DNA of 39,383 nt from Caballeronia megalochromosomata (lineage in GTDB: Bacteria; Pseudomonadota; Gammaproteobacteria; Burkholderiales; Burkholderiaceae), in the NCBI GenBank assembly GCA_001580565.1, contig LRBF01000277.1, forward strand, positions 1 to 39,383. Direction: 5' to 3'. The position numbers and the translations under genes are program-made. Of this stretch, positions 14,679-22,995 are shown piece by piece. The notes under the pieces are model-generated. The model had not been told where the DNA came from, ran no database searches, and saw only the letters and a list, made by a program, of their open reading frames with translations. How positions within the stretch are numbered: position 1 is the first letter of the stretch; every line of letters begins with the position of its first letter.

Positions 14679-15722
14679 TCAGATACGCTGATCCGTCGAC
14701 GGCTTTTCCCACAGATTGACGCCGCCTTCCTGCGCGTGTTGATCGATCTCCGCGAGCTCTTCCTTCGTGAATTCGAGGTTCTTCAACGCGCCGACGTTCT
14801 CCGCGACCTGTTCCGCGCGGCTCGCGCCGATCAGCACCGAAGTCACGCGCTCGCCACGCAGCGCCCACGCGAGCGCCATCTGCGCGAGGCTCTGACCGCG
14901 CTTCTGGGCCAGCTCGTCGAGCTTGCGCACGTGCGCGATGTTCGCGTCGCTCAGGTGCTCCTGCTTGAGCGAGCCGCCGCCCGGCTTGTTCACGCGCGCG
15001 TCCTGCGGCACGCCGTTGAGATATTTGCTGGTCAGAAGCCCTTGCGCGAGCGGCGTGAAGGCGATGCTGCCGGCGCCGACATCGTCGAGCGTGTCGAGCA
15101 GTTCGTTTTCGATCCAGCGATTCAGCATGTTGTACGACGGCTGATGGATCAGAAGCGGGACCTTGTGCTCGGCGAGCAGCTTCGCCATTTCGCGCGTTTT
15201 CGCCGCCGAATACGACGAGATGCCGACGTAGAGCGCCTTGCCCGAGTGCACGGCGGTCGCGAGCGCGCCGGCGGTTTCTTCGAGCGGCGTGTCGGCGTCG
15301 AAGCGGTGCGAATAGAAAATGTCGACGTAATCGAGGCCCATGCGCTTCAGGCTCTGGTCCAAGCTTGCGAGCACGTACTTGCGCGAGCCGCCGCCCTGCC
15401 CGTACGGACCGGGCCACATATCCCAGCCCGCTTTCGACGAAATCAGCAATTCGTCGCGATATGGCCGGAAGTCGTCCTTGAAGATTCGCCCGAAGTTGGT
15501 CTCGGCGCTGCCGTACGGCGGGCCGTAGTTATTGGCGAGATCGAAATGGGTGACGCCCAGATCGAACGCGGTGCGAAGAATTTCACGTTGCGTGGAGATC
15601 GGCGTGGTATCGCCGAAGTTATGCCACAAACCAAGCGACAACGCGGGCAGCTTCAACCCGCTCCTGCCACAGGTGCGGTATTGCATCTGCGTGTATCGCT
15701 CGGACGCTGCTTCGTAGGCCAT
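14679..15722 (-). CDS. gpr: L-glyceraldehyde 3-phosphate reductase (aldo-keto reductase)
   Basis: The 347-residue product closely follows E. coli YghZ/Gpr in length and wording, for example RYRRCGRSGLKLPA-like YRTCGRSGLKLPALSLGLWH at the start and SLDQSLKRMGLDYVDIFYSH in the middle. Gpr reduces L-glyceraldehyde 3-phosphate and methylglyoxal with NADPH. The aldo-keto reductase tetrad is visible: Asp in HFDLANN, Tyr in NYGPPYGSAE, Lys in SSKAGWD and His in FYSHR. I chose MAYEAASERY at 15722, with AGAGGAAAT upstream; the longer in-frame start at 15809 adds unrelated residues. It is divergent from mscS. Confidence 0.92.
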   Translation of the reverse strand: MAYEAASERYTQMQYRTCGRSGLKLPALSLGLWHNFGDTTPISTQREILRTAFDLGVTHFDLANNYGPPYGSAETNFGRIFKDDFRPYRDELLISSKAGWDMWPGPYGQGGGSRKYVLASLDQSLKRMGLDYVDIFYSHRFDADTPLEETAGALATAVHSGKALYVGISSYSAAKTREMAKLLAEHKVPLLIHQPSYNMLNRWIENELLDTLDDVGAGSIAFTPLAQGLLTSKYLNGVPQDARVNKPGGGSLKQEHLSDANIAHVRKLDELAQKRGQSLAQMALAWALRGERVTSVLIGASRAEQVAENVGALKNLEFTKEELAEIDQHAQEGGVNLWEKPSTDQRI

Positions 15723-15945
15723 GACGGATTTCCTCTGCGGATGGCGAATTGATCGGACTGCGACGGACAGGAATCGGGCACGCGACGCTCGCCCTGCCGG
15801 GGGCGTCAATGTTAAGCCAATCGGGGCTGAGCGCGCACGGCGCGCGCGGCGGTCCCGCTATTCGGCATCGGCCGACTGGCCGGTAGGGGGAACGATCGAA
15901 CGCGAATCCGGACCAATGCAGATTCTTTTGCAAGGAGCCCGACCC

Positions 15946-16746
15946 ATGGATTCGATCGACAGACTGCGCCCCACTTACGATTCTTTCACTGCAATCGCCC
16001 TGACTTACGGCATCGACATCGTGCTCGCGATCCTGATTCTCGCGGTGGGATGGTGGATTTCCAACGCCGTCGCCAACGCGATGCGCCGCGCGCTCGGCCG
16101 CACCACCACGGTCGACGCCACGCTCACGCCGGTGCTCGCCAGCCTGGCGATGTGGGCGATCCGCGTCGTCGCCATCGTCGCGGCGCTCGGCAAGTTCGGC
16201 ATCGCCGCGGCCAGTATCCTGACCGTGCTCGGCGCCGCCGGTCTCGCCATCGGCCTCGCGTTGCAGGGCACGCTGCAGAATATCGCGGCCGGTCTGATGC
16301 TCCTTCTGCTGCGGCCGTTCCGCGTGGGCGATTACATCGAGGGCGTCGGCACGACGGCGGGCACGGTCAATGAAATCGGACTGTTCACGACGCGCCTCAC
16401 CAAAGCCGACGGCATCATCATGTTCGTGCCGAACAGCCTCATCTGGGCGAACGCCATCACGAACTACAGCGCGAACGATCGCCGTCGCGTCGTCATCAAT
16501 TTTCAGGCGCAGCACGGACTGAAGGTCGAGCACGTGCTCGCGGAATTGCGCAGTCTGATGAGCGAGGATTCGCGCATCGAACAGGACGGGCCGAAGGCGC
16601 CGTGGGTCGCGGTGACCGATTACACGGATACCGGCGTCAAGTACAACCTCGGCGCGTGGACGAACCGGAGCGACCACCAGTACGTGATGGCCGACCTGCT
16701 GCGCAAGATCCAGCCGTACACGCGCGACGAGCCGCAAACCGTCTGA
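15946..16746 (+). CDS. mscS: MscS-family small-conductance mechanosensitive channel
   Basis: The 266-residue inner-membrane protein has three helices near 18-38, 62-85 and 90-120. The third is the Gly/Ala-rich pore helix (AAGLAIGLALQGTLQNIAAG) running into LLRPFRVGDYIE, followed by the cytoplasmic beta domain (GTVNEIGLFTTRL, VPNSLIWANAITNYS). Channels of this kind open on hypo-osmotic shock and release solutes. I chose the ATG at 15946 because CAAGGAG sits 8-9 nt upstream; an upstream ATG at 15916 has no Shine-Dalgarno. Confidence 0.93.
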   Translation: MDSIDRLRPTYDSFTAIALTYGIDIVLAILILAVGWWISNAVANAMRRALGRTTTVDATLTPVLASLAMWAIRVVAIVAALGKFGIAAASILTVLGAAGLAIGLALQGTLQNIAAGLMLLLLRPFRVGDYIEGVGTTAGTVNEIGLFTTRLTKADGIIMFVPNSLIWANAITNYSANDRRRVVINFQAQHGLKVEHVLAELRSLMSEDSRIEQDGPKAPWVAVTDYTDTGVKYNLGAWTNRSDHQYVMADLLRKIQPYTRDEPQTV

Positions 16747-16821
16747 ACTCGAACCGGGTGGAGTGGACGCGCCCGCGCAGACCCGCTACCCTGACGCGCC
16801 TTCCCGACACGAGAACACCCT

Positions 16822-17025
16822 ATGACCCGAGCGATTTCCGTTGCGCTGCTTGTCGGCGGCGTCGTGCTGCTGTATTTCGGCGGCCAGTCGTTTCATTCGC
16901 TCTCCAACGACGTCGCCCGCTTCTTCACCGGCTCGCCCACGAACAAGACCATCTGGCTGATCGCGGGCGGCATCGTCGCGTCGCTCGCGGGGCTGATCGG
17001 CCTCGCGATCCCGTCGAAGCGCTGA
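16822..17025 (+). CDS. DUF3185 family small membrane protein
   Basis: The 67-residue protein has two predicted helices (about 5-22 and 43-62) around the segment DVARFFTGSPTNKTIW, which is the hallmark I recall for DUF3185. Function is unknown. It follows mscS by 75 bp and may be cotranscribed. Its stop lies 4 bp from the convergent stop of the PhyH gene. Confidence 0.85.
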   Translation: MTRAISVALLVGGVVLLYFGGQSFHSLSNDVARFFTGSPTNKTIWLIAGGIVASLAGLIGLAIPSKR

Positions 17026-17029
17026 ACCG

Positions 17030-17806
17030 TCAGACGAGCGGCACTTCCGGCTTCGACGCCGAGCGCGTGCCGGGCAGCGCCACGTTGCTCGCGCCGCGAT
17101 ACGTGAACACGAGCGAGAACTTCACCTGATCGGTGAGGTTCTTGCCCCCCGAGTGCAGCGTGTTGCAGTGGAAGAAAACGACATCGCCCGGTTCCAGTTC
17201 GGGCGACACCGCCGTGCGGATCAGCGCGGCGTTCTCGGGCAGATCGGAGCGGAAGAATTTGGCCTGGTCGAAACGATCGGACGTGAACGGCAGCTTGTGC
17301 GAGGCCGGCACGAACCACAACGCGCCGTTATCCACCGTTTCGTCGCCGAGCGCGACCCACGCGGACACCAGATCGTCGCGCTCGAACGCCCAGTAGCGCA
17401 CGTCGCGATGCCATCCGGTCAGGCTGCCGTAGGCCGGGTGCTTCGTCATCATGCAGTTGTGATGCGCGCGCGACAGATACGGCGTCTCGCCGAAATACAG
17501 TTCCATCCAGCCGCGCACTTCCGGCGATGTCGCGAACTCCGCGAAGAGCGGATGCCGCACGTAGGCGTCGAGCAGACGGCGCACCGTATGGCCACCGGGC
17601 GCGTCCTTCGAATCGGGCGCGCCGGGATATTTCAGATCGGCCTCGAACTCCACCGGCGCGGCGGCCTCGGCGAGCTGCTGGCGCGCCACCTCGCGCATGG
17701 CGTCGCACCGTTCTTTCGTGACGAGTCCTTTCACGATCACGTAGCCCGTTTCGCGCAGCGCGTGCACCTGTTCTTTTTTCGATTTCAACGATTTTTGATC
17801 AGACAT
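17030..17806 (-). CDS. Phytanoyl-CoA dioxygenase (PhyH) family oxygenase
   Basis: The 258-residue protein has the Fe(II)/2-oxoglutarate facial triad: His133 and Asp135 in GWHRDVRYW and His218 in FFHCNTLHSGGKN, with Arg237 (FTYRGAS) a candidate 2-oxoglutarate anchor. The N-terminus GYVIVKGLVTKERC is typical of the family. The substrate is unknown; bacterial PhyH members hydroxylate a wide range of metabolites. The gene stands alone and is convergent with DUF3185. A perfect 11-bp hairpin lies in its 5' leader, 12-49 nt before the ATG, and the Shine-Dalgarno is weak. Confidence 0.87.
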   Translation of the reverse strand: MSDQKSLKSKKEQVHALRETGYVIVKGLVTKERCDAMREVARQQLAEAAAPVEFEADLKYPGAPDSKDAPGGHTVRRLLDAYVRHPLFAEFATSPEVRGWMELYFGETPYLSRAHHNCMMTKHPAYGSLTGWHRDVRYWAFERDDLVSAWVALGDETVDNGALWFVPASHKLPFTSDRFDQAKFFRSDLPENAALIRTAVSPELEPGDVVFFHCNTLHSGGKNLTDQVKFSLVFTYRGASNVALPGTRSASKPEVPLV

Positions 17807-17817
17807 TTCAGTTCTAG

Positions 17818-17855
17818 GCGCCGACGGCTTTCGATTTTATTCATGCCGTCGGCGC
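17818..17855 (-). promoter_or_regulatory. Hairpin in the leader of the PhyH gene
   Basis: GCGCCGACGGC (17818-17828) and its exact complement (17845-17855) enclose a 16-nt AT-rich loop. It is close to the start codon, has no T-run, and could affect translation or mRNA stability. Confidence 0.5.
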
Positions 17856-18120
17856 TATATCCGGAATTGGGGCGAATACGGGGATTGTAAATCCGGCAGC
17901 GCGGGAAGGCCCGTGCGGCAATGCATCGGCTGATTTTTATCAGCAGCCGCTTCATAAATCGGCAGGGAAAACGCGTACTTACCCCGGTAATGAAGCTCTT
18001 GTACATTGAGACGCATCAATTCGGTGCAACTTGGCGAACGCCATTGAATCGAAACCTTGAACGCTATTTTTGAGACGACTATCGTCGAGTGTGCTTACCC
18101 GCAATCGACCTCCCGCTGAC
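17856..18120. other. Divergent intergenic stretch
   Basis: Together with the hairpin this is a 314-bp gap. It holds the upstream region of the PhyH gene, a short GCTGA/TCAGC hairpin near 17929-17944, and a plus-strand promoter candidate at 18057-18085. I see no further gene. Confidence 0.5.
18057..18085 (+). promoter_or_regulatory. Candidate sigma-70 promoter
   Basis: TTGAAC (18057-18062) and TATCGT (18080-18085) are separated by 17 bp, each matching consensus at 4 of 6. They would start a transcript about 30 nt before the small basic gene. Confidence 0.35.
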
Positions 18121-18471
18121 ATGAACCACCGAATCGCTATCGGCCTGACCCGTGTTGCCTCGCGAGCCGCGCGCCCTGCCCGCCGCGGCATGATCCGCGC
18201 GCTGCGTCATCACTCCACCCGCACGCATTTGCTCGCCGAGCAACTGAAAAACGTGCATCCGGTCGATGGCATCCGGTCGTGGTTCCGCGGTTTCTTCTTC
18301 AATCTGCGCGTGCGCGCGGCATCTCGCCGGGTGTCGCTGCGGGCGTTGTTGCGCCGTCCGGTGCAGTTGCGCGCGCCGGTGCCCAAACCGAAGGCCGCCG
18401 CACAGACGAGCCGCCGTCCGCGCCGCGTGTCGGCGAGCAGCGCCGGCTGGTACGCGTTCGCCGCGCGCTGA
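18121..18471 (+). CDS. Arginine-rich small protein, unknown function
   Basis: I do not recognise this 116-residue protein. About a fifth of its residues are arginine. It has a central aromatic patch (RSWFRGFFFNLRVR near 52-65) and a Pro/Ala/Arg-rich C-terminal half, and no signal peptide or membrane helix. Codon use is GC-rich at third positions like its neighbours, which supports coding. The start at 18121 is chosen because a promoter candidate sits about 36 bp upstream; the Shine-Dalgarno is weak. Such basic proteins can bind nucleic acid, but nothing here proves it. The stop lies 5 bp from the convergent stop of the next gene. Confidence 0.6.
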   Translation: MNHRIAIGLTRVASRAARPARRGMIRALRHHSTRTHLLAEQLKNVHPVDGIRSWFRGFFFNLRVRAASRRVSLRALLRRPVQLRAPVPKPKAAAQTSRRPRRVSASSAGWYAFAAR

Positions 18472-18476
18472 ACGGC

Positions 18477-19592
18477 TCAGGCGCCGCCGGGCTCGTCGAG
18501 CGCCGGATAGTCGGTGTAGCCTTTTTCTCCGCCGCCGTAAAACGTCGCCTCGTCGGGCGTGTTCAGCGGCGCGTCGGCGCTGAAGCGCTCGACCAGATCC
18601 GGATTCGCGATATACGCACGGCCGAACGCCACGGCATCGGCTTCGCCGCGTTCGATGCGCGCGTTCGCCTCCTCCGCCGTGTACTCGCCGCAGACGATGA
18701 TCGCGCCGGGATAAGCCTGACGCAGCGCGCGACGATACTCTTCCGAAAGCGGCGCGCCACCGGTCCAGTCGCCTTCCGCCAGATGCAGATACGCGATGCC
18801 AATGCGCTTCAATTCCTGCGCCAGATACAGCGATGACGCTTCGCCTTCATCGTCCTGCAGGTCGAACCCCGTGAAGTTCGGCGAAATCCGTATGCCGACG
18901 CGATTCGCCCCCATCACGCCAGCCACTGCCTCCAGCACCTCGACCACGAGCCGCACGCGGTTCTCGATGCTGCCGCCGTAATCATCGGTACGATGGTTGG
19001 TGCCCGTCGCCATGAACTGATGCAGCAGATAGCCGTTGGCCGCGTGCACCTCGATCATGTCGAAGCCCGCACGCTTCGCGCGATGCGCGGCATCGACGAA
19101 CTGCAGCACGATGCCCGGCAACTCGTCGGTTTCGAGCGCGCGCGGGTCGTCCGCGTCGGTCATGGCGTATGAGCCGTCATCGTGTTTCACGAACACCTGC
19201 GTGTCGCGGGCGCGGACCGCGGATGGCGCAACGGGCGGTGCGCCGCCTTCCTGAAGCGATCGATGCGACACGCGCCCGACGTGCCACAACTGCGACGCAA
19301 TGCGTCCATGCCGCGCGTGAACCGCGCCCACGACGGCTCTCCAGCCCGCTTCCTGCGGATCCGAATAGATGCCGGGCGTCGCAAAATACCCCTGACCTTG
19401 CCGCGAAACCTGCGTCGCCTCGGTGACGATGAGCCCCGCACTCGCGCGCTGCGCGTAGTAGTGCGCGTTCATTTCGGAGGGCACATCGCCCGGCTGCGAC
19501 GCGCGATTGCGCGTGAGCGGCGCCATTACGACGCGGTTGGGCAGTTGAAGATTGCCGATGGCGAAGGGTGAGAGAAGCGAGTCGTAGGGCAT
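18477..19592 (-). CDS. Old Yellow Enzyme family alkene reductase (NemA-like)
   Basis: The 371-residue FMN enzyme reduces activated C=C bonds and some nitro compounds using NAD(P)H. It shows the N-terminal LPNRVVMAPLTRNRA, the substrate-binding His/Asn pair in EVHAANGYLLHQF, DDYGGSIENRVRL and the phosphate-binding region ADAVAFGRAYIANPDL. Length and order match NemA/XenB-type enzymes. I chose the ATG at 19592 (MPYDSLLSPFAIGNLQLPN); a longer in-frame reading to 19790 is not family-like and runs back over the metK terminator. No regulator gene (NemR) is adjacent. Confidence 0.92.
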   Translation of the reverse strand: MPYDSLLSPFAIGNLQLPNRVVMAPLTRNRASQPGDVPSEMNAHYYAQRASAGLIVTEATQVSRQGQGYFATPGIYSDPQEAGWRAVVGAVHARHGRIASQLWHVGRVSHRSLQEGGAPPVAPSAVRARDTQVFVKHDDGSYAMTDADDPRALETDELPGIVLQFVDAAHRAKRAGFDMIEVHAANGYLLHQFMATGTNHRTDDYGGSIENRVRLVVEVLEAVAGVMGANRVGIRISPNFTGFDLQDDEGEASSLYLAQELKRIGIAYLHLAEGDWTGGAPLSEEYRRALRQAYPGAIIVCGEYTAEEANARIERGEADAVAFGRAYIANPDLVERFSADAPLNTPDEATFYGGGEKGYTDYPALDEPGGA

Positions 19593-19658
19593 GGCGGTTC
19601 CATCGGCGGCGGTTGTATCGCTGGACGATGACGCAAAAAACACGCCGGGAGTGCGCAT

Positions 19659-19690
19659 AAAAAAACCGGCGAGCGCGATGCTCGCCGGTT
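19659..19690 (-). terminator. Intrinsic terminator of metK
   Basis: AACCGGCGAGC and its exact complement form an 11-bp stem with a 5-nt loop, followed on the minus strand by a T-run. It lies 28 bp after the metK stop. Confidence 0.88.
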
Positions 19691-19717
19691 CTTGTCCCGC
19701 CCGTTCAGCGAATGGCG

Positions 19718-20905
19718 TTACGCCACGCTCGCGACCGGTTCCGTGCCGGCCGCTTCCGCCAGCACGAGCGCCTTGTCGGCGGCTTCCCACGAGAATTCCG
19801 GCTCTTCGCGGCCAAAGTGGCCGTAAGCCGCCGTCTTTTCGTAGATCGGGCGCAGCAGGTCGAGCATCTGGATGATGCCCTTCGGACGCAGATCGAAGTG
19901 CTCCTGGACGAGCTTCGTGATCTCGGCATCCGACACGCGGCCCGTACCGAACGTGTTCACCATCACGGAAGTCGGACGCGCGACGCCGATCGCATACGAC
20001 ACCTGAATCAGCGCGCGCGACGCGAGACCGGCCGCGACGATGTTCTTCGCGACATAACGGCCGGCGTAAGCCGCCGAACGGTCGACCTTCGACGGATCCT
20101 TGCCCGAAAACGCGCCGCCGCCGTGCGGAGCCGCGCCGCCGTATGTATCGACGATGATCTTGCGGCCCGTCAGACCGCAGTCGCCTTGCGGACCGCCGAT
20201 GACGAAGCGGCCCGTCGGGTTCACCAGGAACTTGATGTCGCCCTTGATGAGTTCCTTCGGCAGCGTCGGCTTGATGACTTCTTCGATCACCGCTTCACGC
20301 AGTTGCGACAGGTCGATGTCCGGCGAATGCTGCGTGGAGAGCACCACGGTGTCGATCGAGTGCGCGCGGCCGTCGACATAACGCACGGTGACCTGCGACT
20401 TCGCGTCCGGACGCAGCCAGGGCAAGCGGCCATCGCGGCGCAGGTCCGCCTGACGCTCGACGAGGCGGTGCGAGAGGTGGATCGGCAGCGGCATGAGCTC
20501 GGGCGTTTCGTCGCACGCGTAGCCGAACATCAGGCCCTGGTCGCCGGCGCCCTGGTCGAGATTGTCGTCGTGCGCCTTGTTCACGCCTTGCGCGATATCC
20601 GGCGATTGCTTGTCGTAAGCGACGAGCACCGCGCAGCCGCGATAGTCGATACCGAAGTCGGTGTTGTCGTAGCCGATGCGCTTGATGGTGTCGCGCGCGA
20701 CCTGGATGTAATCGACGTTGGCGTTGGTCGTGATTTCGCCCGCGAGGACGACGAGACCGGTGTTGCAGAGCGTTTCCGCTGCGACGCGCGAATACTTGTC
20801 CTGCGACAGAATGGCGTCGAGGATGGCGTCGGAGATTTGATCGGCGACCTTGTCCGGGTGGCCTTCGGAAACGGATTCGGAAGTAAAGAGATAGTCGTTC
20901 GACAC
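19718..20905 (-). CDS. metK: S-adenosylmethionine synthetase
   Basis: The 395-residue enzyme makes S-adenosylmethionine from methionine and ATP. Family motifs are intact: EGHPDKVADQISDAILD (14-30), GAGDQGLMFGY (119-129), the P-loop-like GGGAFSGKDPSKVDRS (262-277) and the C-terminal FSWE. The start is GTG at 20905; no ATG is available in frame at the family start. GGAG lies 8 nt before it, but both are at the 3' arm of a perfect 14-bp stem in the mRNA leader, so translation is probably controlled by folding. The gene is divergent from lpxL and ends at a strong terminator. Confidence 0.97.
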   Translation of the reverse strand: MSNDYLFTSESVSEGHPDKVADQISDAILDAILSQDKYSRVAAETLCNTGLVVLAGEITTNANVDYIQVARDTIKRIGYDNTDFGIDYRGCAVLVAYDKQSPDIAQGVNKAHDDNLDQGAGDQGLMFGYACDETPELMPLPIHLSHRLVERQADLRRDGRLPWLRPDAKSQVTVRYVDGRAHSIDTVVLSTQHSPDIDLSQLREAVIEEVIKPTLPKELIKGDIKFLVNPTGRFVIGGPQGDCGLTGRKIIVDTYGGAAPHGGGAFSGKDPSKVDRSAAYAGRYVAKNIVAAGLASRALIQVSYAIGVARPTSVMVNTFGTGRVSDAEITKLVQEHFDLRPKGIIQMLDLLRPIYEKTAAYGHFGREEPEFSWEAADKALVLAEAAGTEPVASVA

Positions 20906-21066
20906 GCTTCAGACTCCATTTGAGTACGGTTGATATTCACGTAGCCGTCTTCGTTTGGAGTCTGAAGCGGCGACGCTTTAGCGGATGATTTCCAGGCCGG
21001 CGACTTCTCGAAAGATAAGAAGGCCCCGACCCGCTTCGCCCCGCAAGTTGTCCATTAACTCGGCGA
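20905..21066 (-). promoter_or_regulatory. metK leader with Shine-Dalgarno-masking hairpin
   Basis: On the minus strand CGCTTCAGACTCCA (20956-20969) pairs exactly with 20905-20918. The 37-nt loop may hold a small inner stem (ACGG/CCGT). The 3' arm contains the metK GGAG and ends on the first base of the GTG start. Just upstream, AAGCG-N4-CGCTT could pair with the base of the left arm and compete with the long stem. A second hairpin (CTTCT/AGAAG) lies near 21003-21021. With the -10 at 21074 the leader is about 160 nt. I cannot match it to a known SAM riboswitch class. Confidence 0.55.
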
Positions 21067-21073
21067 AGGTTTT

Positions 21074-21079
21074 ATTATA
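21074..21079 (-). promoter_or_regulatory. Putative metK -10 box
   Basis: A perfect TATAAT on the minus strand in the metK/lpxL gap. No good -35 is found 16-18 bp upstream, so an activator or a weak promoter is possible. Confidence 0.4.
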
Positions 21080-21179
21080 CCGGTTTCCCTTGTTTTCACA
21101 GAGCCGAACGCTTGTCGCTATCCGCCACGCATCACTCATCCGCCCTTCGCGGCCGTTCACCCGCTCGCCGGAGCCGCTC

Positions 21180-22064
21180 ATGCTAGGGCGCATCGGCGTG
21201 GCGCTCGCCATCGGCTTTCTCAAGTTCCTGGCGATCATCCCCTACGGCATCACCGCCCGTTTCGGCGACGGCCTCGGCTGGCTGCTCTATCAGATTCCGA
21301 GCCGCCGCAAGCGCATTGTTCACACGAATCTGAAACTGTGCTTCCCCGAATGGTCCGATGAAAAGCGCGAGGACATCGCGCAGAAGCACTTCCGGCACGC
21401 GATCCGCAGCTACGTGGAGCGCAGCGTGCAGTGGTTCGGCTCGGCGAAAAAGCTCGAAAAGCTGATCCAGCTCGACAGCGCCGTCGATCTCACCGATCCC
21501 GATCTGCCGCCCACGCTCTTTCTCGGCCTCCATTTCGTCGGCATCGAGGCGGGATCCATTTTTCTGAACTATTCGCTGCATCGCCAGTGCGGCTCGCTGT
21601 ATCAGCCTTTTTCGAATCCGCAAATCGAGGAACTGGCGAAAACGCAGCGCGCCCGCTTCGGCGCTGATATGGCGAGCCGCGCCGACAGCGCGCGCATCGT
21701 GCTGCGCTGGCTGCGCGACCGCAAGCCGGTGATGCTCGGCGCGGACATGGATTACGGCATGCGCAACTCCACGTTCGTGCCGTTCTTCGGCATCCCGACG
21801 TGCACGCTGACGGCCGTCGGCCGGCTCGCGAAGACGGGCCGCGCGCAGGTCGTGCCGTTCATCGGCGAGGTGTTGCCGAACTACAAGGGTTATCGGCTGA
21901 AGATTTTCAAGCCGTGGGACAACTACCCGAGCGGCGACGACGAAGCCGACGCGCGCCGCATGAACGCGTTTCTGGAAGAGCAGATTCCGCACATGCCCGA
22001 GCAGTATTACTGGGTGCACAAGCGCTTCAAGACGCGGCCGCCGGGCGAGCCGAGCTTTTACTGA
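21180..22064 (+). CDS. lpxL: Lipid A biosynthesis lauroyl acyltransferase
   Basis: The 294-residue protein belongs to the LpxL/HtrB family, which adds a secondary acyl chain to Kdo2-lipid IVA at the inner membrane. It has an N-terminal hydrophobic anchor (about 3-25), the acyltransferase HX4(D/E) motif in LGLHFVGIEAG and the GADMDYG segment. The ATG at 21180 follows GGAG by 6 nt. Burkholderiales can have more than one LpxL/LpxM paralogue, so the exact acyl position is uncertain. It leads the plus-strand run into dapF. Confidence 0.9.
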   Translation: MLGRIGVALAIGFLKFLAIIPYGITARFGDGLGWLLYQIPSRRKRIVHTNLKLCFPEWSDEKREDIAQKHFRHAIRSYVERSVQWFGSAKKLEKLIQLDSAVDLTDPDLPPTLFLGLHFVGIEAGSIFLNYSLHRQCGSLYQPFSNPQIEELAKTQRARFGADMASRADSARIVLRWLRDRKPVMLGADMDYGMRNSTFVPFFGIPTCTLTAVGRLAKTGRAQVVPFIGEVLPNYKGYRLKIFKPWDNYPSGDDEADARRMNAFLEEQIPHMPEQYYWVHKRFKTRPPGEPSFY

Positions 22065-22107
22065 AAGCGCGAAACGCCGCGCTGGCGGGTCACATACAAT
22101 AGCGGCC

Positions 22108-22980
22108 ATGAAACTCAAATTCACCAAGATGCAAGGCGCGGGTAACGACTTTGTCGTGCTCGACGGCTACACGCAGACGCTCGATCTGACCGCGCAGCAA
22201 GTGCGCGCGCTCGCGAACCGCCATTTCGGCGTGGGCGCGGATCAGTTGCTGCTCGTGGAGAAGCCGACGATCGACGGTGTCGACTTCAAATACCGCATCT
22301 TCAATTGCGATGGCGGCGAAGTCGAACACTGCGGCAACGGCGCGCGCTGCTTCGTGAAATTCGTACGCGATCGCCGGCTGACGGATGCCGCAACCGTGCG
22401 CGTGCAGGTGCAAAACGGCGTCATCACGCTGACGATGCAGGAGAACGGCGAAGTCGTCGTCGACATGAGCACGCCGGTGTTCGATCCGCCTCGCGTACCG
22501 TTCGACGCGCAAGGGCTCGAAGGCCGGAACGACGGCAACGACACGCTCTGGCCGCTCGACGTGAATGGCGAAACGCGCTGGATCTCCGTGGTATCGATGG
22601 GCAATCCGCACGCGGTGCAGATCGTCGACGACGTGGAGGCGTACCCGGTATTGACCGAAGGTCCGCTCATCGAGCGTCACGCGCGCTTTCCGAAGCGCGT
22701 CAACGCGGGCTTCATGCAGATCGTCGATCCTCATTCGGTGAAGCTGCGCGTCTTCGAGCGCGGCGCGGGCGAAACGCTCGCGTGCGGCACGGGCGCGTGC
22801 GCGGCCGTGGCCGCGGGCATTCGCCGCGGCGTGCTCGAAACGCCCGTGCGCGTAGAAACGCATGGCGGCACGCTCACGATCCGCTGGGACGGCGGGCGCG
22901 ACGAAGCCGCCGCGCTCTTCATGGCCGGTCCCGCCGCGACCGTCTTCGAGGGTGAAATCGAGCTCGATCGCATCGTTTAA
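22108..22980 (+). CDS. dapF: Diaminopimelate epimerase
   Basis: The 290-residue enzyme converts LL- to meso-diaminopimelate for lysine and peptidoglycan synthesis. The two catalytic cysteines are in place: Cys75 in EHCGNGARC and Cys226 in LACGTGAC. The start MKLKFTKMQGAGNDFVVLDG is exact for the family. The gene follows lpxL by 43 bp and precedes the DUF484 gene by 15 bp. Confidence 0.97.
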   Translation: MKLKFTKMQGAGNDFVVLDGYTQTLDLTAQQVRALANRHFGVGADQLLLVEKPTIDGVDFKYRIFNCDGGEVEHCGNGARCFVKFVRDRRLTDAATVRVQVQNGVITLTMQENGEVVVDMSTPVFDPPRVPFDAQGLEGRNDGNDTLWPLDVNGETRWISVVSMGNPHAVQIVDDVEAYPVLTEGPLIERHARFPKRVNAGFMQIVDPHSVKLRVFERGAGETLACGTGACAAVAAGIRRGVLETPVRVETHGGTLTIRWDGGRDEAAALFMAGPAATVFEGEIELDRIV

Positions 22981-22995
22981 CGCACACACGTCACC

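Noticed and set aside
17785..18006. 73-codon minus-strand frame across the PhyH leader
   Set aside because: No Shine-Dalgarno, low-GC codon use and overlap of the PhyH start in another frame; not convincing as a gene.
20581..20940. 119-codon frame starting in the metK leader loop and overlapping metK
   Set aside because: It is out of frame with metK, begins with GTG and has Arg/Ser/Pro-rich shadow composition. A very short leader peptide cannot be excluded but has no support.
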